The notes under the pieces: model-generated
What the model saw: the letters and a program-made list of their open reading frames with translations, nothing else
Told to the model about the DNA's origin: nothing
Database searches by the model: none
Program-made: the position numbers and the translations under genes
Part shown: positions 6,957-14,038 of the stretch, piece after piece
Position numbering within the stretch: the first letter of the stretch is position 1
Layout: every line of letters begins with the position of its first letter
From: Betaproteobacteria bacterium
GTDB lineage: Bacteria; Pseudomonadota; Gammaproteobacteria; Burkholderiales; SG8-39
DNA: 20,262 bases
NCBI GenBank assembly: GCA_011391185.1
Contig: JAABRB010000019.1
Coordinates: 1 to 20,262, forward strand
Direction: 5' to 3'

Positions 6957-7661
6957 TCAGACGATCAGACCGCCGCCGTCCACGTAGACGACGGATCCGG
7001 TCATGAAGCCGATGGTCATGAATGCGAAAATCTGCCGCGCAATGTCCTCGCCGACGCCGACCCGCTTGACGGGGAGGGCCGCCGCCACGTTCTCCAGCAT
7101 GGCCTTGCGTGCCGCCTCCGGCATCGCCGCGCGGATCGGCGTGTCGATGATGCCCGGCGAAACCGCATTGACGCGCACCGGCGCGAGATCGATTGCCAGG
7201 CTGCGCGCGAGGGATTCCAGCGCGCCGTTGGCCGCCCCGACGATTGCCGAGGCGAGACGGGGCCGCACGCTCAGGAAGCCCGATACGAGGGTCAACGAGC
7301 CACCGGGTGCGATGCTGGCACTTCGTGCCACGCGCCAGGCGCCCCAGAACTTGCCCTCCATCGTCGCCTTGGCGTCTTCCATGGAAAGCTCCCTGATGTG
7401 CGCGGAGCGAAGCTGCGCCGCGGTCACGGCGACGTGATCCACGGTGCCACATTCCCGGAAAAGGTTCTCGACGGCCAAATCGCTGGTGACGTCAGCCGCG
7501 ATCGCGCGCACGCCGAGCCGCTTCGCCGCGGCACTCAGTTTTTCGCCGGGGCGCGACGCGATGATCACCGTCGCGCCTTCGGCCTTGCAAAGTTCGGCGG
7601 TGGCGTACCCGATGCCGGAGGAGCCTCCCACCACGACTACGGTCTTGTTCCTGAGCAGCAC
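6957..7661 (-). CDS. SDR family oxidoreductase, atypical (no YxxxK)
   Basis: The 234-residue protein has the short-chain dehydrogenase Rossmann motif VGGSSGIG (11-18), the ADVTS acidic segment near 57-61 and the VNAVSPGIIDTP motif near 164-175, so NAD(P) binding is well supported. The catalytic serine position is retained (SGFLS, S127), but where YxxxK should be the sequence is VGAAN (141-145). I recall other divergent SDRs with the same change, so it may be a genuine subfamily rather than a broken gene. The GTG at 7661 is chosen because AAAGGA lies seven bases upstream; an ATG at 7703 falls inside the -10 box. The gene heads a two-gene unit with the glutathione S-transferase. Confidence 0.82.
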   Translation of the reverse strand: MLLRNKTVVVVGGSSGIGYATAELCKAEGATVIIASRPGEKLSAAAKRLGVRAIAADVTSDLAVENLFRECGTVDHVAVTAAQLRSAHIRELSMEDAKATMEGKFWGAWRVARSASIAPGGSLTLVSGFLSVRPRLASAIVGAANGALESLARSLAIDLAPVRVNAVSPGIIDTPIRAAMPEAARKAMLENVAAALPVKRVGVGEDIARQIFAFMTIGFMTGSVVYVDGGGLIV

Positions 7662-7698
7662 TGGCGTTCCTTTCGTCGAGCACTCCGGTGAATCACGC

Positions 7699-7728
7699 AT
7701 CATAGAGGGTCGGGGCCGGATCGATCAA
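7699..7728 (-). promoter_or_regulatory. promoter of the SDR-GST operon
   Basis: On the minus strand TTGATC (7728-7723) and TATGAT (7704-7699) are separated by 18 bp; they match consensus at four and five of six positions. The implied start near 7692 leaves a leader of about 30 bases before the GTG at 7661 with its Shine-Dalgarno sequence. Confidence 0.5.
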
Positions 7729-7742
7729 TCTCCGGGTCGAAC

Positions 7743-7748
7743 GATAAT
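7743..7748 (+). promoter_or_regulatory. possible -10 box of the lyase-flavoprotein operon
   Basis: GATAAT matches the -10 consensus at five of six positions. No good -35 lies 16-18 bp upstream. The start point would be near 7755, leaving a leader of about 100 bases that contains the 13-bp repeats, or a leaderless start at the ATG of 7755. It lies back to back with the SDR promoter. Confidence 0.35.
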
Positions 7749-7793
7749 GCGGCGATGGATGCCGAGCGCGCCGCGGCGGTACACTTGGGACAT

Positions 7794-7839
7794 GGATTTG
7801 GGGCCTGGATTTGGGGCCTGGATTTGGGGCCTGGATTTC
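7794..7839 (+). repeat. 13-bp tandem repeat in the leader of the lyase gene
   Basis: GGATTTGGGGCCT occurs three times in exact head-to-tail order (7794, 7807, 7820) with a fourth partial copy from 7833. It ends six bases before the Shine-Dalgarno site of the ATG at 7857. A 13-bp unit changes the reading frame with each copy number change. Confidence 0.9.
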
Positions 7840-7856
7840 AGGCGAAGGAGCGCACC

Positions 7857-8813
7857 ATGCCGAGACATCGCGATTTCATGCCGCACGGCGTCATTCCGGC
7901 GGTACTGCTGCCGTTTAACGAGGATCTTTCGATCGATGCGGCTTCCTACCATGCGCATTTGCGCGACGTTGCCTCCGTCGACGGGATCTCGGCGATCACC
8001 ACCAATGCGCATGCTTCAGAGGTCGCCTCATGCACCTTCGCCGAGCAGGAGCGCGTGCTGGCGATGACGGTGGAGGAAATCGGCGATCGGCTGCCGATCG
8101 TGAACGGGATCTATGCCGAGAATGCGCTCGACGCCGCGCGCATTGCGAGGATGGCCCACGACGGTGGCGCGTCGGCGCTGCTGGTGTTTCCCTCGGGGGT
8201 GTACACCTTCGGCCAGCGTCCCGCGATGGCGGTCGACCATTTCAAGCGGATCGCGGACGTCACCGATCTGCCGCTGATTCTCTTCCAGTATCCCTTGGCG
8301 GGCGGGCAGGGGTATCCCCTCGCGACGCTGATCGGGATTCTCGACGCGGTGCCCACGGTGCGCGCGATCAAGGACTGGTGCTCCAGTCCCGCGCTGCACG
8401 AACGCCATGTCCGCGTGCTGCAGTCGCGCACGCCGCCGGTCAACGTCCTCACGACGCACAGCGCCTGGCTGATGAGCTCGCTGGTGCTCGGTTGCAACGG
8501 CCTGCTGTCGGGCAGCGGCTCGGTCATCGCCGATCTGCAGGCGCAGCTCTTCCGCGCAGTGCAGGCGAACGACCTCGCCACCGCGCGGCGCCTCAACGAT
8601 CGCATCTGGCCGACCGTCGAGGTGTTCTACGCCGAGCCGCCGGTCGACATGCACAACCGCATGAAGGAGGCGCTGGTCCTGCTCGGCAAGCTACCGCGTG
8701 CGACGGTGCGCCCGCCGCTCATGAAGCTTCCCGCCGCGGAGATCGAGCGCATCCGCCAGGCGCTCGTGGCGGCCGGTCTGCTCGCCGCGGGGGCCGCACG
8801 CAGGGTGGCGTGA
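7857..8813 (+). CDS. DapA/NanA superfamily lyase (dihydrodipicolinate synthase family)
   Basis: The 318-residue TIM-barrel protein belongs to the class I aldolase/lyase group that forms a Schiff base with a 2-oxo acid. Visible features are GVIPAVLLPFNEDLSID near 11-27, the DHDPS-type tyrosine in FQYP (Y145), and the Schiff-base lysine in RAIKDW (K172). The usual TTGTTGE loop is altered to ITTNAHASE. It is therefore unlikely to be biosynthetic DapA. Related catabolic enzymes cleave or dehydrate sugar acids and similar 2-oxo acids; the substrate here is unknown. AAGGAG sits six bases before the ATG at 7857. An in-frame ATG at 7755 would add 34 residues encoded partly by the 13-bp repeats and is less likely. 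It heads the operon, 25 bp before the flavoprotein gene. Confidence 0.87.
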   Translation: MPRHRDFMPHGVIPAVLLPFNEDLSIDAASYHAHLRDVASVDGISAITTNAHASEVASCTFAEQERVLAMTVEEIGDRLPIVNGIYAENALDAARIARMAHDGGASALLVFPSGVYTFGQRPAMAVDHFKRIADVTDLPLILFQYPLAGGQGYPLATLIGILDAVPTVRAIKDWCSSPALHERHVRVLQSRTPPVNVLTTHSAWLMSSLVLGCNGLLSGSGSVIADLQAQLFRAVQANDLATARRLNDRIWPTVEVFYAEPPVDMHNRMKEALVLLGKLPRATVRPPLMKLPAAEIERIRQALVAAGLLAAGAARRVA

Positions 8814-8838
8814 GGGCCGCGCCGCAGGAGCGGGCCTG

Positions 8839-10515
8839 ATGACGCTCCCGACCCACGTCATTGCCGACGTGCTCGTCATCGGCGCGGGCGGCGCCGGAAT
8901 GTATGCGGCCCTCGAAGCGGCGCGCGCGGGCCGATCGGTGATTCTCGCCGATCGCAGCCTCATCGGGCGGGGCGGCGCCACCGTCATGGCGCAGATGACG
9001 GTCGCGGTCGCGCTCGAGGAGCAGGGGCTCGACCACTGGGAGAATCACTACGCCGACACGCTCACCGCCGGCCGCGGGCTGTGCGATCCGGCGCTCGCGC
9101 AGCTCCTGTGCGAGCTCGGGCCCGCGCGCATTCGCGAAATGGACGCATGGGGCGTGGGCTGGGCGCGCGAAAACGGCGCATTCAAGCGCGCCTTCGCACC
9201 CGGGCACGACCGGCCACGGTGCGTGTATGTCGATTATCTCAATACCGGCCCGGCGGTTTCGCGCACACTGCGCGCGCGGCTGAATCGCACGCCGGAGATC
9301 CGCCGCATCGGCGAACTGATGGTGAGCGAGCTCGCGATGCGTGATGGCGAGTGCATCGGGGCCACGGCCCTGCACCTGCCCACCGGCATGCCGGTGAGCA
9401 TTGCCGCAGGCGCCACGATCGTCGCGACCGGTGGCCTTACACGGATGTACCGCCGCAACAGCGCGTCGCTCAACATGAGCGGGGACGGCTATGCGCTGGC
9501 GCTCGCGGCGGGCGCCGAGCTCGTCGACATGGAATTCGTGCAATTCTTCCCCATCGGGCATCTCGCGCCGCGGCTGATCGGCATGGATCCGATCATGTGG
9601 GATCCATTCCGCTACAAGTTGGGTGGGCGGCTGCTGAACGGCGCGCGCGAGGAGTTTATCCATCGCTACGGGTCCGAGGACGACGGCAAGTACGTCGTCA
9701 CGCGCGATATCGCCACCTACGCGATCGAGAAGGAGGTCGCGGCCGGCCGCGGATCGCCGCATGGCGGCGCGTACCTGTCGTTCGAACATTACACCGAGGC
9801 AGAGCTGCGCGCCGCGGGCGGGCCGGTGATCGACCGGCTGGCGGCGAACGGCATCGACCTCACGAAGCAGGCGGTGGAGGTGGCGCCCATCGCGCACTAC
9901 CACATGGGTGGGATTCGGACGGACGTGAAGATGGCGACGCGCCTGCCCGGGCTTTACGCGGCCGGCGAAGCGGTGGGCGGGGCGAACGGCGCGAACCGCC
10001 TATCGGGCAATGCCATCACCGAGGCGCTCGTATTCGGCAGCCAGGCCGGTATTTCGGCCGCAGCGCATGCCGCGCGGGGTCGGGTGTGCGCGGACGCCAC
10101 GGCGTTCAATGCGGCACGCAGGCGGATCGTGGACGGCACGCCGGGACGCGGTTTCAATCCTGCGGCGATGATCGAGGCGGTGCAGTCGACCATGCAGGAC
10201 GACGTGGGCCCATTCCGCACTCAGGCAAGCCTCGAGCGCGCGCTCGGCATGCTGCGTGCCCTGCGCCGGGAGCTGCCCGCACTCAAGCCCGCATCCGATA
10301 CCGCGTTCGACGGGATGCTCGCGGACTGGTTCGATCTCGAGACCATGACGCGGGTCGGAGAATGCGTCGCGACCGCGGCGCTCGCACGCACCGAGTCGCG
10401 TGGCGCGCATCAGCGGGAGGATTGTCCGGGGCTGGACGGGCAGTGGAGCGTGAATCAGATCATCACGCTCGCCGACGACGCCTTGCGCATCGAGAATCGG
10501 GCGGTGCCGGCGTGA
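8839..10515 (+). CDS. fumarate reductase/succinate dehydrogenase-type flavoprotein
   Basis: This 558-residue FAD protein has the Rossmann motif VIGAGGAGMYAALEA (13-27), the active-site segment HYHMGGIRTD (about 353-362), the FAD-binding GLYAAGEAVGGANGANRLSG (about 371-390) and a C-terminal SRGAHQRED motif near 520, as in SdhA, FrdA and NadB. The histidine that covalently holds FAD in SdhA is missing: the equivalent stretch reads GRGGATVMAQM, so FAD is probably non-covalent. There is no signal peptide. It likely oxidises or reduces a dicarboxylate-like substrate in the cytoplasm, with electrons passing to the 2Fe-2S protein whose GTG overlaps its stop by 4 bp. AGGAG precedes the ATG. No membrane-anchor subunits are encoded nearby. 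Confidence 0.88.
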   Translation: MTLPTHVIADVLVIGAGGAGMYAALEAARAGRSVILADRSLIGRGGATVMAQMTVAVALEEQGLDHWENHYADTLTAGRGLCDPALAQLLCELGPARIREMDAWGVGWARENGAFKRAFAPGHDRPRCVYVDYLNTGPAVSRTLRARLNRTPEIRRIGELMVSELAMRDGECIGATALHLPTGMPVSIAAGATIVATGGLTRMYRRNSASLNMSGDGYALALAAGAELVDMEFVQFFPIGHLAPRLIGMDPIMWDPFRYKLGGRLLNGAREEFIHRYGSEDDGKYVVTRDIATYAIEKEVAAGRGSPHGGAYLSFEHYTEAELRAAGGPVIDRLAANGIDLTKQAVEVAPIAHYHMGGIRTDVKMATRLPGLYAAGEAVGGANGANRLSGNAITEALVFGSQAGISAAAHAARGRVCADATAFNAARRRIVDGTPGRGFNPAAMIEAVQSTMQDDVGPFRTQASLERALGMLRALRRELPALKPASDTAFDGMLADWFDLETMTRVGECVATAALARTESRGAHQREDCPGLDGQWSVNQIITLADDALRIENRAVPA

Positions 10516-10847
10516 GCGCGCGCGCGACCCTCATCATTCGCCGTGGTGCCCCGGGCGAGGCGCCGCGGGAGGAGTCGTGGGACGTGCCTTTCGAGCCAGG
10601 CCAGTCCGTGCTCGACGGGCTGCGCTGGATCCGGTCGCACCACGATCCGACGCTCGCGATCCGCTACTCGTGCACCAACGCGAACTCCTGCAAGGAGTGC
10701 ATGGTGCGGCTGGACGGCAAGACGGTCTACGCCTGCACGGCGCGGATGCGGGCAGGCCCGATGCGCATCGAGCCGCTGCCCAACAAGGCGCTCGTGCGCG
10801 ACCTCGTCACCGAGATCGCACCGCGCGACGAGCGGCTCTCCTCGTAA
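10512..10847 (+). CDS. single-domain 2Fe-2S protein related to SdhB/FrdB N-terminal domain
   Basis: The 111-residue protein corresponds to only the ferredoxin-like N-terminal half of SdhB/FrdB. Four cysteines (C54, C60, C63, C75) in the layout C-x5-C-x2-C-x11-C should hold one [2Fe-2S] cluster. In SdhB/FrdB the first spacing is normally x4. The second domain, with its 3Fe-4S and 4Fe-4S clusters, is absent, so it cannot relay to quinone as in respiratory complex II. It most likely forms a soluble two-component dehydrogenase or reductase with the preceding flavoprotein, whose stop overlaps its GTG (GTGA). The electron partner beyond this protein is unknown. Confidence 0.83.
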   Translation: MSARATLIIRRGAPGEAPREESWDVPFEPGQSVLDGLRWIRSHHDPTLAIRYSCTNANSCKECMVRLDGKTVYACTARMRAGPMRIEPLPNKALVRDLVTEIAPRDERLSS

Positions 10848-10867
10848 CCTTTCTTGCCCGTGATCCG

Positions 10868-10893
10868 CCCGGAGGGGGTCGCTCCCCTCCGGG
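10868..10893 (+). terminator. 10-bp perfect hairpin between the 2Fe-2S gene and tctC
   Basis: CCCGGAGGGG (10868-10877) and CCCCTCCGGG (10884-10893) form a perfect 10-bp stem around a six-base loop. There is no T tract after it, so it may be a weak terminator, an attenuator or an mRNA-stabilising stem that sets the transporter genes apart from the enzymes. The rest of 10848-10994 shows no clear promoter. Confidence 0.5.
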
Positions 10894-10994
10894 GCCTACG
10901 GGGTCTTCGCCGTCCGGGTTGATCCGGGAGTAAGATTCCGGCGCGGCCGACAAGAGCCGTAACCAACGATTCCGTCGATCGAGGAGGAAGGACC

Positions 10995-11948
10995 ATGAGA
11001 CTCATGATTCGCTGCACGCGACTGGCCGTACTGGCGCTGGTCGCTACCGCACTGCCCGCAATCGCCGCTTACCCCGACCGCCCGATCAAGCTCGTCGTGC
11101 CCTGGGCAGCGGGGGGCGACACCGACAGCATCTACCGCGTGTTCGCGCCGCTGATGCAGAAATACCTCGGTGGCACGATCGTCGTTGCCAACGTCGGCGG
11201 CGCGTCGGGCACGAAGGGCGCCAAGGAAGTGAAGGGCTCGCCCGCGGACGGCTACACGATCTTCGCGATGCACGACTCGATCCACTCCACCTACTACACC
11301 GGCGTCGCGGACGTCGCCTACACCGACTTCCAGCCGATCTGCCTCGTCTCGTCGACGCCCTCCATCGTCACCGCGAGTCCGAAGACGCCCTGGAGCGACT
11401 TGAAATCGATGCTTGCGGACGCCAAGAGCAAGCCGAACCAGATCACGGTGGGCGCGACACTCGGCTCCACGAGCCACTTCTTTCCGGCGCTCGTCGAGAA
11501 GGCGGCCGGCGTGAAATTCCGCTACGTGCCGTACGAGGGCACCGCGCAGCGCATGAACGCGCTGCTGGGCGGCCACATCGACCTCGCCGAATCGAACCTG
11601 ACCCAGAAGGGCAAGGTCGACGCCGGCCAGATGAAGTTCCTCGCCATCGCTTCGGACAGCCGCAGCGCCGATGCGCCGAGCGTGCCGACCCTCAAGGAGC
11701 TCGGCATCGACGTCACGTACGCGGTGAACCGCGGGCTCGTCGCGCCCAAGGACACGCCGGCCGACGTGATGGCGAAGCTCGCGTCGGCATGCGCCGCCGC
11801 GGCCAGGGAAGCCGAGTTTGCCGCGGCGATGCAGAAGCAGGGCACGCTCGTTCGGTACCTCGACGTCGCGGGCTATGTCAAGTTTCTGCAGGGAAACGAT
11901 TCGGTCAACAAGGACCTCGCGAAGGAACTTGGCATGCTGAAGCGCTGA
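10995..11948 (+). CDS. tctC: tripartite tricarboxylate transporter substrate-binding protein (TctC/Bug family)
   Basis: This is a 317-residue periplasmic receptor with a clear signal peptide (basic start, hydrophobic core, cut near PAIA-A at residues 24-25). The mature start AYPDRPIKLVVPWAAGGDTD is the Bug-family signature, and the later GSPADGYTIF and VPYEGTAQRMNALLGGHIDL segments also match. Bug proteins bind carboxylates such as citrate, succinate analogues or aromatic acids and hand them to TctA/TctB. GAGGAGGAAGG gives a strong ribosome site. It is the first of three ordered transporter genes tctC-tctB-tctA, directly downstream of the flavoprotein and 2Fe-2S genes, which suggests the transporter imports their substrate. 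The stop codon lies in an 8-bp tandem repeat. Confidence 0.92.
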   Translation: MRLMIRCTRLAVLALVATALPAIAAYPDRPIKLVVPWAAGGDTDSIYRVFAPLMQKYLGGTIVVANVGGASGTKGAKEVKGSPADGYTIFAMHDSIHSTYYTGVADVAYTDFQPICLVSSTPSIVTASPKTPWSDLKSMLADAKSKPNQITVGATLGSTSHFFPALVEKAAGVKFRYVPYEGTAQRMNALLGGHIDLAESNLTQKGKVDAGQMKFLAIASDSRSADAPSVPTLKELGIDVTYAVNRGLVAPKDTPADVMAKLASACAAAAREAEFAAAMQKQGTLVRYLDVAGYVKFLQGNDSVNKDLAKELGMLKR

Positions 11949-11972
11949 AGCGCTGAAGCGCTGAAGCGCTGA
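11941..11972 (+). repeat. 8-bp tandem repeat across the tctC stop codon
   Basis: AGCGCTGA occurs four times without interruption; the first copy contains the last codons and stop of tctC. Each unit holds the palindrome AGCGCT. Because 8 is not a multiple of three, a change in copy number would alter distance to tctB but not the tctC protein before its first stop. Confidence 0.88.
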
Positions 11973-11985
11973 CGCGCGGCCCGCA

Positions 11986-12471
11986 GTGCGTGCGCTGAGC
12001 CGTGACGGCATCGCTGGGGTCGCCCTGCTCGGGGCGAGCCTCGTGCTGCTTTTCCTCACGGGGGACATCGAACGCAACCCGCTCGTCGCGATCGGTCCCG
12101 GATTTTATCCACGCATCCTGCTGAGCGTGACGGCGGCCTTCGCCGCGCTGCTCGTCGTCGGCGACCACCTTTCGATCCGGCGCCGGTCGGCCGTTCCGGC
12201 GGCCCCGCCGGGCGCACGGCCGAATTACGCACTCGTCCTGGGCGCCTTCGCGATTTTCATCGGGTACGTCGTTGCCTTGCCTTATCTCGGTTTTCGCGTT
12301 GCGACGTTTCTCTTCGTCGCCGGATTGCGAGCGCAGCTCGACCCGCCCCGGAGCGCGCGAGCGTGGCTCGGCGTCGTGGCGCTCGCGGCATTGACCGCCG
12401 TGGCGACGTGGCTCGTCTTCGAGCATTACCTCTCGGTGCTCCTGCCGCGGGGGCGGTGGACCGACTTCTAG
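11986..12471 (+). CDS. tctB: tripartite tricarboxylate transporter small permease (TctB family)
   Basis: This is a 161-residue inner-membrane protein with about four hydrophobic segments (IAGVALLGASLVLLFL; LLSVTAAFAALLVV; LVLGAFAIFIGYVVALPYLG; VVALAALTAVATWLVFEHYL) and the GPGFYPRIL motif that marks TctB near its N-terminus. TctB supports the large permease TctA in sodium- or proton-coupled carboxylate uptake. It starts with GTG at 11986, with no strong Shine-Dalgarno sequence, 37 bp after tctC, and ends three bases before tctA. Order and strand fit the classical tctCBA arrangement. Confidence 0.87.
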   Translation: MRALSRDGIAGVALLGASLVLLFLTGDIERNPLVAIGPGFYPRILLSVTAAFAALLVVGDHLSIRRRSAVPAAPPGARPNYALVLGAFAIFIGYVVALPYLGFRVATFLFVAGLRAQLDPPRSARAWLGVVALAALTAVATWLVFEHYLSVLLPRGRWTDF

Positions 12472-12474
12472 CTC

Positions 12475-13992
12475 ATGTACGAACTGCTCGCCGCAGGCAT
12501 CGTCGACCTGCTCCAGCTGAAGTACCTGCTGCCCCTGCTCGCGGGCACGGTGGCAGGCGTCGTGGGCGGGGCGCTTCCCGGCGTGACGATCACGATGACC
12601 GTCATCGTCGTGCTGCCGTTCACCTTCGGCATGGATCCGCTGCAGGGACTTGCGGCGATGACCGGTGTCTACGTCGGCGGGTCGGCCGGCGGCCTCGTGA
12701 CCGCGACGCTCCTCGGAATTCCCGGCACGCCCTCGTCCATCGCCACGACTTTCGACGCGTATCCGCTCGCGCGCAAGGGCGAGGCCGGGCGAGCGCTCTG
12801 GCTCGGCATCTGGGCATCATTCTTCGGCGGGCTGATCGGGGGCGTCTTCCTCATCGCGGTGACCGGCCCGCTCGCCGCATTCGCGGTTGCCTTCGGCCCC
12901 TGGGAGTACTTCTCGCTTTTCATCCTGGCGCTCTCGATGGTTGCGGGGCTCGTGGAGGCTTCGCTCCTCAAAGGTCTCATCGCGGGCATGATCGGGCTCG
13001 TGGTCACCGTGCTCGGGAGCGATCCGGTGCTCGGCACGCCGCGGCTGACGCTCGGAATCGATTTCCTGGAAGGCGGCATTCCGTTCCTGCCCGTGCTGAT
13101 CGGCGTGTTCGCGTTCGCGCAGATCATGGCCGACGTGGAGAAGATGGGGGGCACGCGGCAGGCCACGCACGCACTGTCCGGAATCACGAGCCTCGCGGTG
13201 TCGCACGTCAGCGTGATCCGGGACATCTTTGCGCGGCCATTGACGCTCGCCTGGTCCTCGGTGATCGGTCTCTTCATCGGTGTGTTGCCGGCGGTTGGCG
13301 GGAGCGCAGCGAACATGATGGCCTACGATCAGGCGAAAAAGCTCTCGAAGACGCCGGAGCTTTTCGGCACCGGCATGCCCGAAGGCATCATCGCCTCGGA
13401 ATCGGCGAACAATGCAAACGTCGGCGGATCGCTCGTCACCATCATGGCGTTCGGGATTCCAGGCGATGCCGTGACCGCCGTGATGCTCGGCGCGCTCACG
13501 ATTCACGGCATCCAGTCCGGGCCGCTTTTCATCATGCAGAATCCGGACATCGCCTACGGGATCTTTGCCGCGTACCTGCTTGCCCATCCCCTGATGGTGA
13601 TCGTGCTCGCCCTTGCGGCGCGATTCATGCTGCGGGTGGTGACGATCCCGCAGGCGGCCCTCTTTCCGGTCGTGCTGGTGCTCTGCGTCATCGGCGCCTA
13701 CGCGCTCAACAACACCATGGAAATCGTCCGCATCCTTGCGGTGTTCGGCGTCGTGGGCTACCTCATGTACAAATTCGGGTTTCCGCTCGCGCCCTTCATC
13801 CTCGGTGTGGTGCTGGGAGATCAGATCGAGGCGAACCTCATCCGGGCGATCACGACCGATCCGGACATCTGGCTCTTTCTCACGCGGCCAATTTCCGGGA
13901 CCCTCCTCGCGGCCTCGGTCGCGTCGATCGCGTTCGCCCTCTGGCAGCACCGGCGAATGAAGCGCCGCCTGGGGAACGTTGCGGAATCGTGA
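12475..13992 (+). CDS. tctA: tripartite tricarboxylate transporter large permease (TctA family)
   Basis: This complete 505-residue TctA has many membrane segments. The duplicated family signatures are present: VGGALPGVTITMTVIVVLPF with YVGGSAGGLVTATLLGIPGT and DAYPLARKGEAG in the first half, then ESANNANVGGSLVTIMAFGI with PGDAVTAVMLGAL in the second. The C-terminus (YMYKFGFPLAPFILGVVLG-type, LTRPISGTLL) aligns with the TctA-derived part of the receptor/permease chimera at 2875-3230, but the two are clearly diverged, so the chimera was not made from this gene. TctA forms the transport channel. It starts three bases after tctB, and a convergent gene follows. Confidence 0.93.
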   Translation: MYELLAAGIVDLLQLKYLLPLLAGTVAGVVGGALPGVTITMTVIVVLPFTFGMDPLQGLAAMTGVYVGGSAGGLVTATLLGIPGTPSSIATTFDAYPLARKGEAGRALWLGIWASFFGGLIGGVFLIAVTGPLAAFAVAFGPWEYFSLFILALSMVAGLVEASLLKGLIAGMIGLVVTVLGSDPVLGTPRLTLGIDFLEGGIPFLPVLIGVFAFAQIMADVEKMGGTRQATHALSGITSLAVSHVSVIRDIFARPLTLAWSSVIGLFIGVLPAVGGSAANMMAYDQAKKLSKTPELFGTGMPEGIIASESANNANVGGSLVTIMAFGIPGDAVTAVMLGALTIHGIQSGPLFIMQNPDIAYGIFAAYLLAHPLMVIVLALAARFMLRVVTIPQAALFPVVLVLCVIGAYALNNTMEIVRILAVFGVVGYLMYKFGFPLAPFILGVVLGDQIEANLIRAITTDPDIWLFLTRPISGTLLAASVASIAFALWQHRRMKRRLGNVAES

Positions 13993-14038
13993 GCGTAGTC
14001 GCGCACGCGTCGCGCGGCAATCCTGATTCAGACTACGC
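13993..14038. terminator. inverted repeat between convergent genes
   Basis: GCGTAGTC (13993-14000) and GACTACGC (14031-14038) are perfect 8-base complements, with a smaller GCGC/GCGC pair inside the loop. The stop codons of tctA and of the minus-strand gene lie at its two edges. It could end transcription in both directions, but no T tract follows on either side. Confidence 0.4.

Noticed and set aside
7662..7703. ATG at 7703 as the SDR start
   Set aside because: It lies within the predicted -10 box and has no Shine-Dalgarno sequence; the GTG at 7661 has AAAGGA upstream.
7755..7856. N-terminal extension of the lyase from the ATG at 7755
   Set aside because: The added residues are encoded partly by the 13-bp repeats and lie outside the usual barrel start; a strong ribosome site serves the ATG at 7857. 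A leaderless start at 7755 is not fully excluded.
10512..10847. Truncated SdhB pseudogene
   Set aside because: The four cluster cysteines are intact, the gene is tightly coupled to the flavoprotein and ends cleanly before a hairpin, so it looks like a functional single-domain protein.
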